DNA from: Aralia elata
Taxonomy: Eukaryota > Streptophyta > Magnoliopsida > Apiales > Araliaceae
Length of the DNA stretch: 64,000 nt
NCBI GenBank assembly: GCA_034770075.1
Contig: JAVJAP010000339.1
Location: forward strand, 1,622,501 to 1,686,500
Reading direction: 5' to 3'
The number at the start of each line of letters is the position of its first letter. The stretch's first letter is position 1. Shown in pieces: positions 56,501-64,000 of the stretch. The notes below the pieces were generated by a model, which saw only the letters and a list, made by a program, of their open reading frames with translations, made no database searches and was not told where the DNA came from. The position numbers were made by a program, and so were the translations under genes.

Positions 56501-57523
56501 TATAGCCAATGCAACAACCTTTGCTCCATTTCCAACTCGTAGGACGACTTCATCCTTGTTCAGCTTCCTACTTCTGCTTAGTCCCTGCATATTATTACAT
56601 ATGTGAGAACTACAGCCGGTATCCAATACCCAAGTAGAATTTTGACTTTCAGAAAAATTAATTTCAATCATGAACAAACCTAGATCAGAAGTCGAAGCTT
56701 CTCCAAGCTTCTTTTGGCCCGCAAGATACTCCTTGCAGTTCCTCTTCCAATGTCCCGGCTTATTGCAATGGTAGCAAATTCCTTTGCTATCTGGATCAGG
56801 TTTCTTATTATCCTTTTTCTTCGCCTTACCCTTAGCCTTCTTGTTTTTCTTCTTTTCAGAAGATACCTTGGGCCTCTTCCTTTTCTTGGAAGAATCATCC
56901 ACTAGTAAGACTTGGTTCTTGTTGGATGAGAAGTGACCTTCAGTAGTTTTCAGCATGTTAAGTAACTCAGGCAAGCTGACGTCTAACTTATTCATGTGAA
57001 AATTTACAACAAATTGTGAGAAGGTGTCCGGGAGTGACTGCAAGATCAAATCTTGGCTTAACTCCCCATCCATCACGAACCCAAGTTGTCCAAGTTGTTC
57101 AATCAGATTGATCATCTTAAGGACATGAGTCTCAACAGCAGTGCCCCCTCGGGTCATACGAGATCGGAAGAGCTCCTTAGATATCTGATATCTAGCAGTC
57201 CTACTTTGCTCACCATACAACTCTTTGAGGTGCAGCAATATAGTAGGAGCATCCATAGTTTCATGCTGACGCTGAAGCTCGTTACTCATGGATGCGAGCA
57301 TGATGCATTGAGCCAAGATTGCATCATCTTGCCACTTTCTAAAAGTAGCAATCTCTTCCTCAGAGGCTGTTTCTGCAACACTTGCAGGGACTGGCGAATT
57401 TAGGACATAAGAAATCTTTTCAGCAGTGAGAACAATTCTCAGATTCCTTAACCAGTCCGTATAATTCGGTCCGGTCAGTTTGTTAGCATCAAGTATGCTA
57501 CGCAGTGATAGTGAGTTTGACAT
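53585..57523 (-). pseudogene. Copia polyprotein of element 4
   Basis: Frame 57523-56018 holds gag (LLNMLKTTEGHFSSNKNQ), a CX2CX4HX4C knuckle (CYHCNKPGHWKRNC), protease (WVLDTGCSSHICNNM) and the HHCC region (HCRLGHINETRLS ... CESCLMGK). Small frameshifts near 56015-56080 destroy the first part of the integrase core. Frame 56014-54611 holds LRSDRGGEYL, NGVSERRNRTLLD and the RT N-terminus (GCKWVFKRKTGADGKVETYK). A stop (TAG for Tyr) precedes the catalytic YVDD at about 54560-54571. Frame 54532-53585 holds the rest of RT and RNase H (VSGYVFTLNGGAVSWNSSKQ, KSKHVLRRFHLIREI). Full length is about 1,310 codons, normal for copia. Confidence 0.9.
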
Positions 57524-59190
57524 TTTTTAAATTCTGCATGTGAAATAGACAACATTTTAGCATACATTCATTTAATTAATTACCAAAATAAATTAGGTCT
57601 TTATTTTAAATTGGTATCTCCCACTATTTTCATCAAACTATATTACCCTCATTATATAGTTCGGCAAATCTAATTAAAGATTTGCTAGTGAGATTAAGGA
57701 TCCCATTTCAAATGTATATAGCCTTGTGTGTGCACAACAAACTATATATAAATAAATAGGTAGACAACTATTGCCAATTACATCACTATGTAACTCCTTG
57801 TATTTTGCCTCTTAGATTATAATGGTCAAAGTGGTGTGCACATCCGAACTAAAATAATCTAAGTTAAGTCCATCCTAGCACTTCCATATATTCGAAAGAA
57901 AAACACTGTCCTTGTGGTGACACAACAAAACAGTATCGTTCAGTCTATTTATAAGCATCAAATGTGATAAAACAACATCTTAAATATTTAATACTCGCCT
58001 TGTGTGTGCACAACAAACTCATATTAAATATTTAATACTCTATTGTTTTACCATGCTAGAAGGCGACGTTCGATATTCCAAATATCTTTGAACGCTTAGG
58101 ACTTAATATGATTTCTTTGAGGGGTTTGTTATTATTAGTCTCATCTTGTTTAGCGCGCATGCACATATATATATAAAATACGCGTCATATTATTTTACAT
58201 GCGAAGCATGTTTGATAATATATAATATATATAGTAAGCATACACATATAGAATACTATATTCTACCCGGATTGATTATGGACTTTTATTCTAGTTTGGT
58301 TCACTAGAGCCACCAAGTGAACCAAAAGGTCAAACCTAGGGTGCAAGAATAAATTTAAATATAACTATTACATTTAAACCCGGGCTCCAATACAAACGGG
58401 TCTTCAAGCGCTCCTTGCTCCTTTGTCTCCAATTCTTCAAAAAATTAATTCTAACTAGTCCTATTACAAAAACTATTTACTATAAATAGAAACCTTGATC
58501 AGCAGTCAAGGGGAAGTACATAGGAGGGAGATAGAATTTACATTAAGAAAAATTAGAGAAGACGAGGTACGCAGACCCCATTTATAAAAAAACCCATACA
58601 TTCAAGCATCCACTAAAATAAATCCAATCACACATTGGTCAACAGTCCATAATCAATCCCTATTTATTATCATACATATCTCTATATGTATCAATAAATA
58701 ACATTCATCTCATGAATAATAAATCCATTCCATATATGCATTGATATCAATTAATGGGCAAAAGTTTTGCTAATATTTAATTTTGAAACAAAATAAACTC
58801 TTTTATTTTAATCAAAAACCAAATCCAAATTAAACTCCTTTAATTTTTAGCAATCTGAAATCCTATTCCAGATAAAATAAACTCTTTATTTTAAACTTAT
58901 ATCAATTAAATAAACCATTTATTTTAATTGAAGAAAAAATATTTTTTTTCAGATTCTGCTTACCGGCGCAGCTGCGCCCAGAATGAACTGGGCAACGGCG
59001 CAGCTGCGCTGCTCCCCAGAAAAAAAAACGATTCTGGGTTTCGGCGCAGCTGCGCTCCAGAATGAACTGGAGGCGGCGCAGCTGCGCCGTGTCGCTGATT
59101 CAGAAAAATTTTATTCTGCCCAAAAATTTCGATCCAATCGCATGTCAAGCATACATGGAATCATCAAAATCGATAATTAGCACAAGATTT
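57524..59190 (-). other. Leader (5' UTR) of element 4
   Basis: About 1.67 kb between PBS and gag with no ORF of note. It contains four GCGCAGCTGCGC palindromes at 58965-59088 close to the PBS. Most of the rest is AT-rich; tandem-like words TTGTGTGTGCACAACAAACT recur near 57723 and 57999. Confidence 0.75.
58965..59088. repeat. GCGCAGCTGCGC palindrome pairs in the copia leader
   Basis: Core 12-mers start at 58966, 58998, 59044 and 59076, giving spacings 32, 46 and 32. The outermost two extend to the 14-bp palindrome GGCGCAGCTGCGCC. Each 20-nt spacer has CCAG-AATGAA-CTGG, and the central gap has CCCAGAA...TTCTGGG. Confidence 0.95.
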
Positions 59191-59204
59191 GGCTCTGATA
59201 CCAC
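59191..59204 (-). other. Primer-binding site, initiator tRNA-Met (element 4)
   Basis: GGCTCTGATACCAC on + gives GTGGTATCAGAGCC in element sense, directly next to the 5' LTR end at 59205. This is the standard copia primer site. Confidence 0.95.
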
Positions 59205-61027
59205 TGTAAGGTTTGTATGTAGCGCGGACATGCAATCAAATTACATAAATAGTGTGGAAGCGCGATAAAATCGGATTTTAAAATTTTATACAAACCATCA
59301 CCAAGATCAATCTATGTGCTCAATTAACGATATAAACGAAAGAGAAAGAGAATAAGAATTATACCCTCGTAGAACAAAGCTTCCTCGGGTACAAGTTCAA
59401 CTCCTAGTCCTTCGTGTTCTCCTCGAATGCTATGGTGTGATTCCTTCCTTTGATCAACGTTAGCCACCCAAGTGTTTGGCCTCTAGAGGTGATCCACCAA
59501 GGAAGAACAATTATTCAAGAAGTTGGGTATTTGGCAAAACCCTAGTTTCTATCTTTATAGAAATTGTAAGTACTCTCCACAATCTAATGCAAGAGTGTGT
59601 AGCCCTAATCTATGATAAGACCCCTCTTATTTATAGATGTAGGAATAACCCTTCCCTAAACTATTTAGGATTAGGGTTTGTATTATAATTAAACTCCTTT
59701 AATTAATAATGCTCCTAATCCAATTAGGAATCCATAGGAGAGTACTTCTATTAATTAATTTCCAATCTCTATTAGGAATCAAATAATAGTAAAAGTAATA
59801 ATAATAATAATAAGACTCCTCTTATTAATTTATATTTAATATTTCTAAAATATTAAATAATAAATATTAAGCTATTTAATTTATTCTATCTCCATAGAGT
59901 AAATTAAATACACTTAACTTATTATTACAATTATGCCATTTACTTCTTAAATAAATATTTTCCTTTTGCGGTGTGACCCTTTAGGTTCTCCATATTAAAC
60001 CGGTTGTGAATAAATCAATTAGAACAATTCTAATCTTATTTAAATAAATAAATTAAACTATTTAATTCATTTAAATAAATAATATTTATTCTACAATAAG
60101 GGTAAGCCCCCTTAGCGATCAACGACTTTCCAGATAATATAGATTTCAACATTAATCATAAAAGAACCTTTGAGTAAATAGTTACCGTACAATTCAATCC
60201 TTCTACCATACAATGTCCCAATTAAATATAAGACATGGAATTACTGTCAAGTCTTATTTTATTTAATTATATGTATTTCGATTCCAAAATGCACAACTCT
60301 AATTAATGCAAATTAGAAACTCCTTTCTAATTTCATTCTGCCTTGGCCAAGGACTACTGAGTTATCATTTATCGAATCACATAGGACATTCACATCTTTT
60401 ACTAGACGAGGTAGATTCTTTGTTGATCATTCACCTATCTCCATGTATAACTAATTATACCCAATCATACCCTTTGATATACCCTCAAGGTCTTAAGGGA
60501 CATGTCAAAGTATAACTCATCATACACAATATACTATGATGATCTCAAGTCCAAGGATCACTTGTACAACTATCACTATAGGAATTCCTATTGACAGGCG
60601 AGTAAAACTCCATTAGGTATTCCTTAGCGAGCCACGTTCAGTGAACTTATTCTCTAATAAGCACCTACATACTTGCTTTAGTGTCTCCACACAAATGATT
60701 ATAAGATCAATCATCCTCTTCCTAAGAGCAAGCAACGTATGTACTAATCTATCCGGATTCACTAATCCCCAATTTAGTAATCCAACGATTAGGAACAATT
60801 TTAGTTTGTGAGCTATCTAGAATTTAGATCTCACTAGCATGATCACCATCATGATTCTAAAAGCATTGCTCAAAACTATGGGTTTATCACATTTAATATA
60901 ACAACACTATGTAGATAATATAAAATGCCTTTTGAGAAAATTAATTCTTTATTAATAAATGAATAAGATTACAAAGTATATGCTACATCATATCAAATAT
61001 GATTGGCTTGTGTGCATACTACTTTCA
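59205..61027 (-). repeat. 5' LTR of element 4
   Basis: An intact 1823-bp LTR, TGTAAGGTTTG...CTACTTTCA. A modest number of substitutions separate it from the 3' LTR by eye. It shows the uninterrupted target of the solo LTR at about 60105. Confidence 0.95.
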
Positions 61028-63211
61028 GAGAGATGATCATTGGTTCAAAGACTTGAGAGATTGATTCTTCAACACCTTTATCCTAGTCATATGAAGGAAA
61101 AACACAATTTAGATATGAGGATGGGACAATATGTACCTTCTTAAACATAGGGGAGGAATTGTAGGGCTCAAAGCATATCAGTTTGGTGGCATAAGTGAGA
61201 ACCTTTGGGAAATTTTGAGCCACCGACATCAAGGTTGGATATTTGGAATAGCTCCATCGAATAAAGCTCTGGTCCCTTAAGCTGATAGCCTTCAACAGTG
61301 GCAGAAGTGGCAAAAAGTAGATCATTTGATCACTGTCAGGATTAGGATCGTAAATAGTGGTTCTACAATCCATTTCCACATCAAGAAAGCTGTCCAAGAG
61401 CTCATCTGCACTCATTGAGACCAACCACATTCGTCCTTCTTCGGATCCTATACATTTATCAGGTAGAGTAACATTTGGATCTTCATATGCTTCAAGTACG
61501 ATACGCCTTCGGATCCCTTGAGATGTAGAGGGAATGGAGGGTGGAGGAACTGAATACCTAATAGGTTGCTCCCCCTCAGATGTAGGATCCTTTGGCTTTA
61601 CGATCGAAGGGTCATAACCCTGATTGACACCATCTCTGACTACCTCAATGACATGAGTCACCCGTAGAGATGTATCTGGTGAATGCTGCGATCGTTGAGC
61701 AGAATTTTCTTTGTACTTGGTCGTCATCTCTTCTCTTCTCTTTTCTTTTACTTCTGTTATTCTGTCTTCTCTTTCTTCTTTACCTGAGGCTCAGGACATA
61801 ATTCCTTCATAACCAGTTCTTCATTTGCTTGGGGCTCAAGTGTAGAAACTATCACAACCAGATCATCTTCTTTACATGGCTCAGAAATGACATCCTGCAT
61901 AGCCAACTTGTCAGTGGGTCTTGGCTTAGACACTGATGTCGTTTCCAACACTGTTTGAACAACACTTTGTGGTTCAAGTATAGATGTCTTCTCAGTAGAA
62001 TCAACTTGCATATTTGTTGTAGAGGAAGACCTGTGTTTCCCTTTATTCTTCCTCGTGAGTTCAGGAACTTCTTCATCTTCCTCCTTTTCTTCTTCATGCT
62101 CTACGATCGGAGTAGACATGGATTCTCCTGCTTGTTCTTCAAGTTGAACAGGAGCCTTTCTTCGTCGAGGAATCCTCTTCTTTGGAACCATTTTAGATAG
62201 AGGCGTGTTGACATCCTCTTCTTTTTTTTTCCTTTTGCTCTGACTTTGTGGGACTATTCAGAGGTTTCTTAATAATTTCCAGTGCTTCTTTTTAGTCTTC
62301 TTCTTCTTCTTCTGGGCTGGTTGGTCAGTTGTAGAATCTGGAACATTGTGAGCTTCAGGAGCAACAGATCCTTAAGATACCTCCTCATCAATGACAGTTA
62401 CTTTACTTTTTCTTTTTCCTTTAATGGGCTTCTGAACTTCAGTAATTATTTTCTCACTTCCTCCTTCAGACTGCTTTGACTTTAAGTTTTCCACTGGATT
62501 TCTTGTCTAGTTTGTAAATAATCTCGGAGTCATTCTTTTGTTGGCATTGATAGGCTCCCCTTCCTTATCAGAAATTTTGTCCTGCAACCTCTTCTTTAGA
62601 ATAATGCTTATTAATCTCCCATGGAACATTTTGGGAGCAGGGTTGCCTAGAGCCTTCTTCTTGTTGTAGTCTTCAATCCATTTGACCACCTAGTTTAGAA
62701 AGATGGCGCCAAAGTTTATTTTCTTCTTTTGAATGATGGCTGTCATGAACTTCAATTGTAGTTCACTCACTGAATCATGAGCTGTATCTTTGCAGATGAT
62801 ACACTTACCCACTATTTCTGCGAAGAACTCATATTCTTGAAGAAACTCTTTCGTCTTGAGTCCCTTGAGTTGGGGATTCTTCTTATGACCTATTCCCTTT
62901 AATCTTTCCTTAATATCAATATTGTCAAGAGAAGTAATACCTTAACTAACGAACCCTAGGTTAAGGTTGATTTTCGCAACTCCCATTTGTAGAACTACTC
63001 CTTTTACTTTAGTGGTCAGGATCTCATTAGCATACGCAACATTCAAATAGAATTCCTTGATAAGCTCTGTGTATATTCGAGTGTTTGTCTCCAGACATTC
63101 GGAGAAACCAGCTTCCCGTACCAGCTTGAGCACATCTCCGAACTTCTTTTCCTGTGCTATGAACTTATCGGAGCATAGTTGAATACCAGTCATAATTTGG
63201 ACATCTGCCAT

Positions 63212-63749
63212 TAGATTGGATTTGAGCTAAAAGATCACACAAGTGTTTAAGATTTCTGGGGTTTTGAAGTTAGAGCAAACAGAGAAAGAGACTTCGAACT
63301 CAGAGAGTGAAAGAATTTGAGCTGAAAGATCACACAGTTGTTTAAGCTTTCTGGGGTTTTGAAGTTAGAGCAAACAGAGAGAGAGACTTCGAACTCATAG
63401 AGTGAAAGAATCATAAAGGTTAGAGGGAAATTTGAAATGACTTTAATATTACTTCCCTCTTATTTTTTTAAGTGGAAGACGTGGCATGATTTGATTGGTT
63501 GCACGTCGCTTGTTGTACTACATTTTTACAGCTGTATAGCAGTAACTTCCTTTCTTTACTTGAGCATGAGTGGTACGCATTGTAATGTAAAAACCGCCTT
63601 AAATTCATCTTTCGTAGAGTAGTCTTGGTTAACTCTACAAAATTTCTTTTAACTCAGCGATCCTTCCAGTGTTCTACGATCTACCTTTAACTTTACGAGA
63701 ACTCCTCATTCCTTGCCTGCACTTGTTAGTACCATTGAGAAACATGAAA
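63212..63749 (-). other. Spacer between Sirevirus-like pol and envelope-like ORF
   Basis: No convincing ORF. A direct repeat of about 80 bp (near 63228-63305 and 63318-63395) contains TTTCTGGGGTTTTGAAGTTA followed by AGAGCAAACAGAG. CTACGATCTACC and CTTTACGAG words occur near 63675-63700. Confidence 0.6.
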
Positions 63750-64000
63750 TTAAGGATGCAAATTGAGCATACCTAATTCACTTATTATATTATTGAATTT
63801 AGATTCGTCTAGGGGTTTAGTAAACACATCTGCTAGCTGATTTTCAGTTGGAATAAAATGCAGAGATATATTCTTGTTTTGCACATGATCTCTAATAAAA
63901 TGATATCTGATGTCTATATGCTTAGTTCTAGAATGTATAATAGGATTATGAGTAATGGAAATAGCACTAGTGTTATCATAAAATATGGGAATAGACTTGA
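63750..64000 (-). pseudogene. C-terminal RNase H of the Sirevirus-like pol (partial)
   Basis: 83 codons ending with TAA at 63752-63750 and open to the window edge. Motifs IFYDNTSAISITHNPIIHSR, KHIDIRYHFIRDHV and ENQLADVFTKPLDESKF are characteristic of the copia RNase H C-terminus. No stop is seen in the visible part; it is marked as pseudogene only because the downstream ORF of the same element is broken. Confidence 0.85.

Larger units (their letters stand above)
47926..61027 (-). mobile_element. Ty1/copia element (element 4) with a solo LTR nested in its 3' LTR
   Basis: Flanked by GAGAG on both sides (47921-47925 and 61028-61032). LTRs are 59205-61027 (5') and 47926-53570 (3', interrupted). 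The PBS GGTATCAGAGCC (59202-59191) pairs with initiator tRNA-Met. The polyprotein 57523-53585 has copia order gag, protease, integrase, RT, RNase H. Without the solo LTR it is about 9.3 kb. Gag opening (SILDANKLTGPNYTDWLRNL) suggests a Tork- or TNT1-like clade, which I cannot confirm. Confidence 0.93.
46516..63211 (-). pseudogene. Sirevirus envelope-like ORF, decayed and split by element 4
   Basis: Minus-strand segments 63211-62942, 62689-62507, 62191-61757 and 61727-61083 follow one another with only stops or small shifts between them. After element 4 is skipped, 47445-47173 and 47082-46795 continue to a basic end at 46516. Visible features are MADVQIMTGIQLCSDKFIAQ near the start, a Lys-rich stretch, acidic runs (EHEEEKEEDEEVPEL), a folded-looking middle (DPNPDSDQMIYFLPLLPLLK) and a likely coiled coil (DRLHDRDKIFFKVLDKHKQ). 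Position after RNase H and composition fit Sirevirus envelope-like ORFs, whose function is unproven. I see no membrane segment. Confidence 0.65.
35543..64000 (-). mobile_element. Sirevirus-like Ty1/copia element, host of nested insertions, runs off the window
   Basis: On the minus strand the visible order is the end of copia RNase H (64000-63750), a degenerate envelope-like region (63211-46516), a polypurine tract (46328-46315) and the 3' LTR (46314 to 35543). Elements 3 and 4 interrupt the LTR and envelope-like region. A long ORF after RNase H is diagnostic of the Sirevirus lineage within copia. The 5' LTR, gag and most of pol lie past 64000. Confidence 0.75.

Overview
This is a stretch of plant nuclear DNA, most likely from a eudicot. 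The evidence is a 13-exon GT-AG spliced gene for the plant type of DXO/Rai1 enzyme, a chloroplast-targeted geranylgeranyl reductase fragment, and nested LTR retrotransposons of plant-specific lineages (Athila/Tat, Sirevirus, other copia). Nothing bacterial, viral or organellar was seen. One host gene, DXO1 (24785-33890, + strand), sits between two blocks of transposon sequence.

Left block (1-24.4 kb). It starts with AT-rich duplicated DNA and a broken geranylgeranyl reductase fragment (960-1217), then a degenerate palindrome-rich repeat (2.33-2.95 kb). An internally deleted Athila-like element follows (about 3.9-7.93 kb, minus strand). The next unit is an Athila-like element on the minus strand: 5' LTR 20924-22591, gag, protease, RT, RNase H, integrase, a third ORF at 12240-13397, and 3' LTR 9283-10978. 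Beyond that LTR a second PBS and gag run on to about 8245, so the unit is LTR-internal-LTR-internal, as expected from unequal recombination. A solo LTR (18883-20168, target duplication TGGAC) splits its gag. A foldback element (22606-23916) and G-rich purine tracts separate this block from DXO1.

Right block (35.0-64 kb) is a nest. A long-LTR gypsy-like LTR fragment (35025-35542) is cut by a Sirevirus-like copia element on the minus strand. That element begins with its 3' LTR at about 35543, and its pol runs off the window end. An Athila/Tat element (35813-45067, target duplication GGTTC) lies inside the Sirevirus 3' LTR. A second copia element (47926-61027, target duplication GAGAG) lies inside the Sirevirus envelope-like region. 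The 3' LTR of that copia element holds a 3.8-kb solo LTR (48825-52644, target duplication GTAAG). All pol genes seen carry stops, frameshifts or deletions.

The most unusual signal is a set of GC-rich palindromes arranged as pairs exactly 32 bp apart. The 12-mer GCGCAGCTGCGC occurs in such pairs in an Athila LTR, in the same element's ORF3 leader, inside its polyprotein frame, and in the leader of an unrelated copia element. A different palindrome, CTCGCC-GG-GGCGAG, shows the same 32-bp pairing in two other LTR families. Two further structured signals are hairpin arrays with paired base changes near Athila 3' ends and a covarying hairpin at the LTR tips.

Boundaries, motifs and spacings were read by eye. 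No alignment, database search or divergence estimate was run.
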